DNA of 39,396 nt from positions 1-39,396 of the forward strand of contig JAISHW010000117.1 of the NCBI GenBank assembly GCA_031262365.1, read 5' to 3'. Under the pieces are notes generated by a model that saw only the letters and a program-made list of their open reading frames with translations, was not told the origin of the DNA and did not search any database. Origin of the DNA: Lentimicrobiaceae bacterium. Its GTDB lineage: Bacteria; Bacteroidota; Bacteroidia; Bacteroidales; F082. The position numbers and the translations under genes were made by a program. Of this stretch, positions 27,242 to 35,700 are shown piece by piece (positions within the stretch are counted from its first letter, which is position 1; each line of letters begins with the position of its first letter).

Positions 27242-29902
27242 ATGCGTATCAAACATTTTTTTCTTCTTACGCTATTGATGCTGGTACTGTCGGAATTGGT
27301 GCCGATAAAAGCACAAGCTCCGATAGCAAAGTCTACATTAATAGAAAATTATGGAGGAAAACAATTCTATTTGCACACCGTAGAAGTCAAACAAACCGTT
27401 TATGGCATCGCAAAGGCTTATGATGTTACGGTAAACGAAATAGAAACCTATAATCCTGAAACAAAAGGAGTTATCCGCGTAGGACATGTGTTGAAAATTC
27501 CTGTAAAAGGAAATTCTCAAGTTGTTCAAAATCAACAACCCACGCAACATAGAAATACAAAAATACCTTCTAGGGAAGAAGAACTGAACCGTGTACTCAA
27601 TTTTGAAGAAGAATACGATGTTATTTATCACGTATCTACTCGAAACGAAACATTCAAGCACATTGCCGACATTTATATTGTTTCGGAATCATCGGTCAGA
27701 GAAGCCAATCCCGACCTTTCTGAACCGTTAAAAGAAGGACAATATGTTATTGTTCCGATTGCTCCAAAATCGAAACTGGGACCGATTACCGACAGACCCG
27801 ATTTTCAGCGAAGCAGTTACGATCCTTATTCATCGACTTCGCAACAACGAAATCAGCCGCTTACGCCACTCGAGAGAGAAGAACTTATTGAAACACCAAG
27901 AGTAAGACCGCACCCAAACGAGGTTTACGAAGAAAAGGAGATTGAAACAATCATGCCTTTTAGTTTTTCGGAAAGTTCTGAAAATCAGCAGAACCAAGAA
28001 ACAGCCTCAACGTTTAATACTTCCGAAATACCGTCTTCTCATTTGGTGAAACCGGGCGAAACAGCAGCAACAATAGCAAAAGATTATGGCATCGACGAAG
28101 AAATGCTTATTGCGTTCAATCCGGGAATTTCTTCAGGCGTGCGTTCAGGAATGGTTTTACGTTTACCAACACAAAATAATGAGTTTGAATACGGACAAGA
28201 AACAGGATATGAAATCATTCATGTTGTCAAAAAAGGCGAAACACTTTACAGTATTTTACGACAATATGGTGTAACAATCAACGAATTGAAACAACACAAT
28301 CCCCATCTTACTGAAACACTTTCGACTGGACAAGAACTGAATATTCCTAAAAAAAAAATAACCAAACCCTATATTGAATACCGTGTCGATTCGCGACAAA
28401 CAGTTAAAAAGTTTGTAAAACAATGGGGCATTTCGAAATCAGAATTTGAAGCGGAAAATCCATCAATTGGTCGCCAAATAGAACCCGGACAAGTTGTTCG
28501 AATTCCGTTAGACAAAAAACTTGTAACAATTGAACCGATAACGCCAACCAAACCGACCGATTCGGAAATAACACAACAGCAAAAGCAAGATACAATTGAA
28601 ACACCTTTAGTTGTTGAAACTACTTGTAAATCAGCGAAAAAGAAAAATACTTATAAAGTAGCTTTGATGCTCCCATTTTACCTCGATGAAATGAATCAAT
28701 CGTATTTTTCGAAAACAAACAGTAAAGTTGCGCTCTTGAACGAAAATCCATTTTCATTCATTCATTATTATGAAGGATTTATGATGGCGGTCGATTCTAT
28801 TATTAAAACGCGAGGTATCAACATTGATTTATACGTTTACGACATCAACCAATCAGTCGAAAGCACACAAAAAGCATTGAACGATCCGAAACTTAAAGAT
28901 GTCGATTTGATTGTCGGTCCATTTTTCGGTAAAAGTTTCGATCAAATAGCCGATTTTGCACGTCGTCATCAAATTATGATCGTCAATCCGCTTTCGCAAC
29001 GATCGACAATCGTAGATAACAATCCGATGGTTGTTAAATTAAAACCTAATACGAACGCTCAATTCGAACAATTGGTTGCACTTTTGAATAGCCGTTACGC
29101 CAATGCAAAAGTTTTTATCGTGCGACCAAATTCATACACAGATGATTACGAAATTTCGCAGTTGGAAGATGCGGTCTATCGTTCGGTTTCGCCTACGGTA
29201 AACATTCCGAACGATGCTATTTTGTCGTATGTTGACTCGAAAAGCAAACGAAACATACTTCCATCGATTTCAATTGAAGGTAGAACGTTTTATACAAAAG
29301 ACTTACAGAATGACTTATATGGTTATACAACTTTCGACAATACAATCACTTCATTTGTGTTTTCGCCTGCCGAAATAGCTAAAATAGCAGAAAATGTATC
29401 GGAACTTAGAGAAAATGTTGTAATTGTTTACGGCGACGATCGCGTATTTGCCACACAATTTGTCAACGAAATGAACAAAATCAATGGCAATTTCCCTATT
29501 ACCGTGATTGCGTTGCCTGAGTGGGAAAAATTCGATAAACTTTTTATTGAAAATCTAATCAAAATGAAAGCTATTTATTTTGCTGATTCTCACATTTATT
29601 ACGACGATTATTTGGTTGAAGATTTTGTGCGTCGTTTCAGAGATGAATACCACTGTGAACCTGAAAAATATGCGTTCGAAGGTTTTGATGCAGCATGGTA
29701 TTTTTTGAATGCGTTGGCTGAATTTGGCTCCAATCCGATCGAATGTTTATACAACTACCATATTCCTTTGTTGCAAACGAATTTCTTCTTCGAAAAAAGA
29801 ACGATAAATAGCGGTTTGGAAAATAACTATTGGAATATCTATCAATATTATGATTACCAACGTATTCCATTGATTAATACAATATTTTTCTATGATAAAT
29901 AA
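27242..29902 (+). CDS. Multi-LysM protein fused to a periplasmic-binding-protein-like domain
   Basis: The 886-residue product has a signal peptide (about 1-25) and five LysM or LysM-like repeats near 43-90, 127-172, 268-312, 325-371 and 379-424. The fourth, VVKKGETLYSILRQYGVTIN, is the most canonical. A linker follows (about 430-465), then a type I periplasmic-binding fold (about 468-886) beginning KVALMLPFYLDEM, of the branched-chain amino-acid receptor or LpoA kind. The LysM repeats should bind peptidoglycan, and the C-terminal domain may bind a ligand or a cell-wall synthase. Fusions like this are known in Bacteroidota but lack a clear role. The gene follows guaA and overlaps the next gene by 11 bp. 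Confidence 0.88.
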   Translation: MRIKHFFLLTLLMLVLSELVPIKAQAPIAKSTLIENYGGKQFYLHTVEVKQTVYGIAKAYDVTVNEIETYNPETKGVIRVGHVLKIPVKGNSQVVQNQQPTQHRNTKIPSREEELNRVLNFEEEYDVIYHVSTRNETFKHIADIYIVSESSVREANPDLSEPLKEGQYVIVPIAPKSKLGPITDRPDFQRSSYDPYSSTSQQRNQPLTPLEREELIETPRVRPHPNEVYEEKEIETIMPFSFSESSENQQNQETASTFNTSEIPSSHLVKPGETAATIAKDYGIDEEMLIAFNPGISSGVRSGMVLRLPTQNNEFEYGQETGYEIIHVVKKGETLYSILRQYGVTINELKQHNPHLTETLSTGQELNIPKKKITKPYIEYRVDSRQTVKKFVKQWGISKSEFEAENPSIGRQIEPGQVVRIPLDKKLVTIEPITPTKPTDSEITQQQKQDTIETPLVVETTCKSAKKKNTYKVALMLPFYLDEMNQSYFSKTNSKVALLNENPFSFIHYYEGFMMAVDSIIKTRGINIDLYVYDINQSVESTQKALNDPKLKDVDLIVGPFFGKSFDQIADFARRHQIMIVNPLSQRSTIVDNNPMVVKLKPNTNAQFEQLVALLNSRYANAKVFIVRPNSYTDDYEISQLEDAVYRSVSPTVNIPNDAILSYVDSKSKRNILPSISIEGRTFYTKDLQNDLYGYTTFDNTITSFVFSPAEIAKIAENVSELRENVVIVYGDDRVFATQFVNEMNKINGNFPITVIALPEWEKFDKLFIENLIKMKAIYFADSHIYYDDYLVEDFVRRFRDEYHCEPEKYAFEGFDAAWYFLNALAEFGSNPIECLYNYHIPLLQTNFFFEKRTINSGLENNYWNIYQYYDYQRIPLINTIFFYDK

Positions 29903-30551
29903 TGGTTATAAAATCTTATTTTTTGCATTTTTTGTCTTGTCGTTTGTGGCATGTAAGCAAAATAATGAAGATCCGAATCTAAGAAAGAGTTATTGGGATA
30001 ATGGTAACTTAAAATCGGAGCTACGTTACGAAGATGGTCAACTAAATGGTTTGTGTACTTGGTTTTATGAAAGTGGAAAACCGCAAATGTCGATTCGTTA
30101 CAAAAACAATAAAATGATGGGTGAATCGATCCGTTGGTTCGATAATGGAGAAATCGAGTCTCGTTATTATTATGTTGATAATAAGCTGGATAGTGTATAT
30201 CAGCTATTCAATTATAATGGAATAATGACCGAAGAATCGTATTATGTCAACGACACACTCGATGGACCTTATCGCAAATGGTATGCAGATGGTGCTTTAC
30301 TTGTTGATGGCGGGTATAAAAAAGGAATGATGGATGGGAGTTGGTTGACTTTTTATCCGGATGGCGAAATTTCTTCGCGCACGATGTTCAATATGGGAAG
30401 CGGTTTTCAAGTTGGCTACCATCAAAATAACTATAAAGTACTCGAATTATCGTATAAAGACAACTTGAAACATGGCACCGAAACGCATTTCGATGGTGAA
30501 GGAAATATTACGAAAATATTGAAATACGAAGAAGGTATTCTAGTTGAATAA
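29892..30551 (+). CDS. MORN-repeat lipoprotein (YwqK-like)
   Basis: The 219-residue product has a lipoprotein signal with lipobox SFVAC (Cys21). At least six MORN-type repeats follow, with phrases such as YWDNGNLKSELRYEDGQLNG, WFDNGEIESRYYYVDNKLD and YPDGEISSRTMF, each of about 22 residues. Such proteins are often auto-named YwqK-family antitoxins, but that label carries no evidence here: no toxin gene is adjacent. More likely it is an outer-membrane or surface lipoprotein with a binding role. It overlaps the LysM gene by 11 bp and ends in a TAA that forms part of a MITE target duplication (TAAA, 30549-30552). Confidence 0.88.
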   Translation: MINNGYKILFFAFFVLSFVACKQNNEDPNLRKSYWDNGNLKSELRYEDGQLNGLCTWFYESGKPQMSIRYKNNKMMGESIRWFDNGEIESRYYYVDNKLDSVYQLFNYNGIMTEESYYVNDTLDGPYRKWYADGALLVDGGYKKGMMDGSWLTFYPDGEISSRTMFNMGSGFQVGYHQNNYKVLELSYKDNLKHGTETHFDGEGNITKILKYEEGILVE

Positions 30552-30552
30552 A

Positions 30553-30672
30553 GGGGACTTCTAAAAATTTATATCAAGGCTTGCGACTGAAACAAAAGCG
30601 GAGTTTACTTGGCGTAAATGAGCATTTTGTTGAAGAAGCGTAACGCAGAGATTAGGATTTTTAGAAGTCCCC
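30553..30672. mobile_element. MITE copy B (120 bp, perfect 16-bp inverted repeats, TAAA duplication)
   Basis: GGGGACTTCTAAAAAT (30553-30568) and ATTTTTAGAAGTCCCC (30657-30672) are perfect inverted repeats. TAAA flanks both sides (30549-30552 and 30673-30676). The interior is non-coding and is the reverse orientation of copies A and C. Over 74 interior positions, copy B (reverse complement) and copy C differ at only six. It lies between the convergent MORN lipoprotein and endonuclease/phosphatase genes, where its inverted ends could also act as a bidirectional terminator. Confidence 0.9.
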
Positions 30673-30698
30673 TAAAAATTATAGGCTATTTCAACAGC

Positions 30699-31751
30699 TT
30701 AATCTTCTGCGCAATTGGTTTGCAAATCGATAAAAACAGGCAGGTGATCGCTGAATCCACCGAAATATTTTGGACCTACATACGTTCTGAATAATTTTTC
30801 ACCCAAATGCCGATCGTCTTCTTCAAAAAGAAATGGAGCTGTAAAAATTTTTGCGCTATTCTCTTCATAAACAACACCGGCTGAGTCGTTGCATAAAGAG
30901 GTGCTAATGATTATCTGATCGAAAATTTGCCATTGATGCTGGAATTTCAATGAGCCTTTAAAACCAACTTTCTGGGCATTAGAGAATAAATTCACTAAAT
31001 TACAAGTGTTATCTTGTGAGTCAATTTTTTCAAATGCGCGTAAATACGTTGTAAGACTTTCATCTTGAGGCGTATCGTTGAAATCGCCCATAATAATTAT
31101 TTTAGGTGTTTTTGTTTGCAAAGCGCAAAGCGAATCGACATGAGAACGCAACAAATTTGCTGCTAATCTTCTTCTGTATTGCGACTCTAATTCGCCTCCA
31201 TACCTTGAAGGCCAGTGATTTACAAATACATGAATAGTGTCGCAAACGATTTCGAAACTTGCATAAACAATGTCACGTGATACAAATGTCGAATCTTGCG
31301 GATCTATTAAAGGAATTATGCGACTATTTATCAGGCGCATTTGGTCTTTTCGATAAATAATCGCTATGTCAATACCGCGTCTGTCGGGCGAGTCGTAATG
31401 AACGAATTGATACATTGTTTTTTTTAGCGGCGTGTTATACAACAAATCTTTTAATACATAATCGTTTTCAATTTCACAAACACCTAAAATACTGATACTT
31501 TCTTTTTCACCAATAGCGTGAATTGTTTTAAAGATATTGTTCTTTTTTTTAGTATAACGTGTATAGTTCCAATGCTGTGTGCCGTCTTTCGTAAATTCGT
31601 TATACACACGTGTAGAGTCAACAAAGGGATCGAAGAAATTTTCTAAATTGTAGAATCCAACACGCAAGCGATCTTGTGCTAAACTTACATAAGTACAAAA
31701 TAATAATATTGTACAAGTAAGAAAGCGTAAAAAGATAATACGTTTGATCAT
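30699..31751 (-). CDS. Secreted endonuclease/exonuclease/phosphatase-fold protein
   Basis: The 350-residue product has a signal peptide (about 1-25, ending SLAQ) and the DNase I-like fold. Motifs are VGFYNLENFFDP (metal-binding Glu37), ERRGIDIAI-like residues (here DRRGIDIAIIY), the catalytic VNHWPSR segment, MGDFNDTP and the closing SDHLPVFID (Asp335, His336). All the expected metal and catalytic residues are present, so the enzyme is probably active. Bacteroidota exported members of this family are annotated as nucleases or phosphodiesterases; the substrate cannot be read here. It runs convergently to the MORN gene, with MITE copy B between them, and lies downstream of the repressor gene, separated by a terminator. 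Confidence 0.9.
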   Translation of the reverse strand: MIKRIIFLRFLTCTILLFCTYVSLAQDRLRVGFYNLENFFDPFVDSTRVYNEFTKDGTQHWNYTRYTKKKNNIFKTIHAIGEKESISILGVCEIENDYVLKDLLYNTPLKKTMYQFVHYDSPDRRGIDIAIIYRKDQMRLINSRIIPLIDPQDSTFVSRDIVYASFEIVCDTIHVFVNHWPSRYGGELESQYRRRLAANLLRSHVDSLCALQTKTPKIIIMGDFNDTPQDESLTTYLRAFEKIDSQDNTCNLVNLFSNAQKVGFKGSLKFQHQWQIFDQIIISTSLCNDSAGVVYEENSAKIFTAPFLFEEDDRHLGEKLFRTYVGPKYFGGFSDHLPVFIDLQTNCAED

Positions 31752-31806
31752 TTTAATGTTAATGATAAATTTTGTTTAAATTCTAAAATGTTGAAGTATG
31801 AACAAC

Positions 31807-31843
31807 AAAAAAATTTCCGACACATTTTTGCATCGGAAATTTT
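31807..31843 (-). terminator. Terminator of the CI-like repressor gene
   Basis: AAAATTTCCGA (31810-31820) and TCGGAAATTTT (31833-31843) form an 11-bp perfect stem with a 12-nt loop. On the minus strand the stem leads into TTTTTTTGTTG, a proper U-run. It starts about 35 bp after the repressor stop. Confidence 0.8.
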
Positions 31844-31877
31844 GATTTGAGTTTTAAGATTAGAAATCTAACGTTTT

Positions 31878-32246
31878 CTATTCTTCACGTGGAACTTTGT
31901 CTACAACAGATTCTAAATCGATAAGAGCTTCTTCAAGTTGTTTCGAAAGTTTCAAGATTTCTTGATTTCTTTCTTGTAATTTTTTTAAGTACTCTTTTTC
32001 GATTCTTTCACCATACATGGTTCCTTTACCAGTAATGATCCAATTTGGGCTGAAGTGATACTTTTCGCAAAAAGTAGCAACCAAATCCGAACTTACATTC
32101 ATTCTTTGATTTAAAATCTCTGAAAGTTTGCTTTTACTGATGTTAACAGAATCAGCTATTGTTCCTTTTCTAATCTTTTGAGTAGAAATAACAATTTTAA
32201 TCGCTTCTACAAAGCGTTTGTTAATCATTGATTTGTGTTCTCTCAT
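31878..32246 (-). CDS. HTH transcriptional regulator, CI-repressor-like with coiled-coil tail
   Basis: The 122-residue product has an N-terminal helix-turn-helix domain (about 9-75) with the recognition region NISKSKLSEILNQRMNVSSD. Next comes FCEKYHFSPNWIITGKGTMY, a pairing found in Bacteroidota XRE / phage CI-like regulators. A charged heptad coiled coil (about 82-116) probably dimerises the protein. There is no peptidase domain, so it is not a self-cleaving repressor. The gene is monocistronic, with its own promoter and terminator, and a perfect 12-bp palindrome between promoter and start suggests autoregulation. The start at 32246 is preceded by AAGGAG at a long spacing of 13; an in-frame ATG six codons later is possible. 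No phage genes are nearby. Confidence 0.85.
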   Translation of the reverse strand: MREHKSMINKRFVEAIKIVISTQKIRKGTIADSVNISKSKLSEILNQRMNVSSDLVATFCEKYHFSPNWIITGKGTMYGERIEKEYLKKLQERNQEILKLSKQLEEALIDLESVVDKVPREE

Positions 32247-32284
32247 AGTTTTTTAATTTCTCCTTTAAAAATACTTTAAATAAA

Positions 32285-32296
32285 ACAAATATTTGT
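32285..32296. promoter_or_regulatory. Perfect palindrome, candidate operator
   Basis: ACAAATATTTGT is its own reverse complement. It lies between the -7 box (32309-32316) and the repressor start codon, centred about 44 bp upstream of the start. This is where an autorepressor would block transcription shortly after initiation. A 12-bp AT-rich palindrome can occur by chance, so this is a candidate only. Confidence 0.35.
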
Positions 32297-32308
32297 AATC
32301 CCTGAATA

Positions 32309-32340
32309 CAAAAGTACAACATTTTATAAACCAATGCAAA
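32309..32340 (-). promoter_or_regulatory. Bacteroidota-type promoter of the CI-like repressor gene
   Basis: On the minus strand TTTG (32337-32340) is followed after exactly 20 nt by TACTTTTG (32309-32316), matching both consensus boxes and the usual spacing. The -7 box lies 62 bp upstream of the start codon. Confidence 0.65.
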
Positions 32341-32723
32341 TAAAAAATAAGTTTATTATGTATAAAAATTATTTTAAGTCGCATTTTTTTGTTTTGTATA
32401 GGGGTAAATTATTTTATAATAACTTTAAATACAGGTGTTTAGCGAGAATTTTTTAATAAAAAATAATGTTAAAAAAAATAACAGCTAAGGAAGTTTGTGA
32501 AATAATTGTAGTGCAATTTTTTAGTGAAAAAGCGAAAAATGATAGTTTGAAATACTAGGTAGATCTTTTTTTTTGTAAATTTTTTTCTTTTACGTCGATG
32601 GTTTTATACTTCTTGTATCATTACAAGCATCAGGTTTTCTTTCGAGCCTAATTCCGAAAATGGCTTCGAGAAAAAGTTCCCTTTCAATGTTGCAATTTTT
32701 TTGTTGGTAATGAACAGCGACAA
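32341..32723. other. AT-rich intergenic region after the hybrid kinase gene
   Basis: No gene is visible in these 383 bp. The sequence is strongly AT-rich with homopolymer runs. An imperfect hairpin (arms near 32644-32652 and 32666-32675, TCGAGCC with GGCTTCGA, one bulge) lies about 50-80 bp after the kinase stop and could weakly terminate that transcript. No MITE copy is present here. Confidence 0.4.
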
Positions 32724-35700
32724 TTAATTATACAACCAAACGCGTAGGATTGAAATGAGTTTTGCTATTTCGACCGGTTTCGACAAGTATTCGTTTGCGC
32801 CTGCAGCAATACATTTTGCGCGATCATCTTTCATCGCTTTCGCTGTCAATGCAATGATTGGTAAGTTTTTGTATTTAAGATTTTTTCTGATTTCTCGTAT
32901 GGCTTCATAACCGTCCATTTCGGGCATCATGATATCCATCAAAACCAAATCGACATTGTTGTTTGCTTTTAACTTGTCAATGCCGTCACGACCGTTTTTA
33001 GCAAAAATCGTATTAACATCATAGCTTTCTAAAATACTGGTCAAAGAAAATACGTTTCGCATGTCGTCGTCGATAATCAGCACGGTTTTTCCGGTAAAAA
33101 TATCTTCATCTTTTGTTACTTTTTCGCCGATTTTATGCAAGGATAAAGTTGTTTCCGACAATAAACGTTCAAACAAATGCACGCCTTTTAGGAAAATGCT
33201 ATTTGTGTGTTTTTTGAGTGTAAACTCTTCTTCTTCAGTTAATTCTCTATCTGTATAAATGATTATTGGAAGGTCTTTCAGTTTTGTGTTTTTCTTGATG
33301 TTTTCCAATAATTCAAAACCGTTTATTGTTTTAAGACCTAAGTCAAGAATCAAGCAGTCGTATTGTTCGGTGTCTAATTTTTTTAAAGCTTCTTTTTCCG
33401 AATTTACACCAACAATTTTGTTTTTATCGTTTTCAAACAAATTTGCAATGCTTTTTTGCATTGTTTCGTTATCTTCTACAACAAGCACTTGTTTGATAGG
33501 AGCGTGGATTGTATTGTTAAATTGCTCGAATACAGCTTCGAGTTCGGCTTTGTTTACAGGTTTTTTTAGGTATCCTAAAGCAGGGTAACGAGCTGTTTGT
33601 TTGTTTTTATCAGATGCAGAAATATAATATACGGGAATGTGTCGTGTGCGTTTGTTTTGTTTCAAACGACGCATTACTTCATAACCATCCATTCCTGGAA
33701 GTCCAATATCGAGAATAATTGCGTCAGGAAGGTAATAATCAGCTAAATACAATCCCGAACTGCCATCGTAAGTTGCTAAACATTTGAATCCGTGTTTATG
33801 AGCCAAATCGGATAAAATATCGGTAAACATTTTGTCATCGTCGATGACGAGGACGACAAGATCATTTTCTGTCAACGATTGTCGGTCGTCTGTTATAATA
33901 TCGTCTTGTGGATCCGTTTGTGTATTTTCTTGTTTTTTTTCCGATTCGAGATTTTCGTGTTCCGAAATCGTTGCCACTGGTTCAACTTCTTGAATGGCAT
34001 TCGAATGTTGATTCGATTCTTTTTTTTCGTATGTTACAGGAAGGTATATCGTAAAGGTAGATCCTTTGCCTTCGGTGCTTTCGACTTGTATTTTGCCTCC
34101 AAGCAATTCGACAAAACTTTTCGAAATACTTAATCCTAAACCAGTTCCACCGTATTTGCGACTTGTGGTGCCATCGGCTTGACTGAAAGCATCGAAAATG
34201 AGTTGTAGTTTGTCGGTAGCAATACCAATTCCGCTGTCTTTCACGGCAATGGCAACAATATTTTCTTTCGAAAACGTTTCCGAAAGAAGTTCACTTGGTT
34301 TTGGTTGGTAAATTCGGAGTTCAACTTTTCCTTTCGAAGTGAATTTTAACGCATTAGAATAGAGATTTTTAATTACTTGATGAACACGCTGAATATCTGT
34401 AAAGATGTGATCGATAGGAGTATCAATCTTGAACGAAAGTTCGAGTCCTTTGGTTTTTGCGATGGGACCAAAACTCATTTTAATAAAGTTTACTAAGTCG
34501 TTGAAAAACAGGTTTTCGAGGTATAATTCTATTTTTCCTGCTTCGACTTTACTCAAGTCGAGTATATCATTGATGAGATCTAGCAAATCTTTTCCCGAGC
34601 TATTGATGGTATTTGCATATTCGAGTTCTTTTTCTTTTAGATTGCCGCGTTTGTTTTCGGAAAGTAGTTGCGAAAGTACTAAGATACTATTTAAAGGTGT
34701 GCGTAGTTCGTGCGACATATTTGCCATAAATTCCGATTTGTATTGCGAAGCTATTTCAAGGTCTTTGGCTTTTTGTTCGATTTCTTTTTGAGCCGCTTCT
34801 AAACGTTCGTTTTGCCAAGTAATCGCATCGCGTTGAATTTCAAGTGCTCGAGTGCGTTCTTCGAGTTCTTCGTTCGTAACTTTTAGTTCTTCTTGTTGTG
34901 TTTGAAGATTTTCTTCCGAAATACGGAGCGCATTCGTTTGTTCCTGAAGTTCTTCGTTCGCTTGTCGCAATTCTTCTTGTTGAATGGCTAATTCTTGTGC
35001 TTGTTCTTGTGTTTGTTGTAATAATAAATTTACCTTTTCGGACGCTTTAATCGTTTTCAATGCGATGGCAATATTGATTGATGTGGTGTCAATAAATTGC
35101 AGTTTAAGTTCGTCAAAAGGTTCGATTGTAGCGTATTGAATAATTCCGTAAGTGGTGTTTTCGTATACAAGCGGACAAATAACATATTGAGAAGGTGCGA
35201 TTTTTTCGTTACCAAGTTCGATCGTTTCTTTTAGATTTTCTTTTTTATTGATGATTAAAATTTGTTGATCTTTAGCTACTTGTCCAAGTAATCCTTCACC
35301 TAAGTCAAATTGTTTTCTTAATTTTTTTTCGGAATCGGTATCGGCAAAACTTCCTTTGAGTTGGAATGTCGAATCGTTGTCGTTTAAGACGTAAAAAAGT
35401 CCGAGTTGTGCATTCAAATAACGTGAGAGGAAGGTTATGATTGCCTGAACAAGCCCTTCGATGTCGGGTTTTCCGCTGATGTTTAAATCGAGTTTGTTAA
35501 TACCGGTTTTCAACCAGTCGTTGTTTTTTGTATCGATAGCATTTCGTTGCAATGTTTTGGTCATTTCGAACAAAGCAACGTTAAGTGTGTCTTTGTTGCT
35601 TCGAGGTACAACCGTAATGCTATAATCGCCTTTGGCAATGTTGTTTGCCTGATCGACTACATCACGAAAGCTTTCGATCATTTTGTTCATCGATTTTCCA

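Noticed and set aside
29892-30551. YwqK antitoxin label for the MORN lipoprotein
   Set aside because: No toxin gene is adjacent, the protein is an exported lipoprotein, and the label is inherited from database naming.
31878-32246. Prophage boundary suggested by a CI-like repressor
   Set aside because: No integrase, structural or lysis genes nearby; neighbours are ordinary chromosomal genes, and such regulators are common outside phages.
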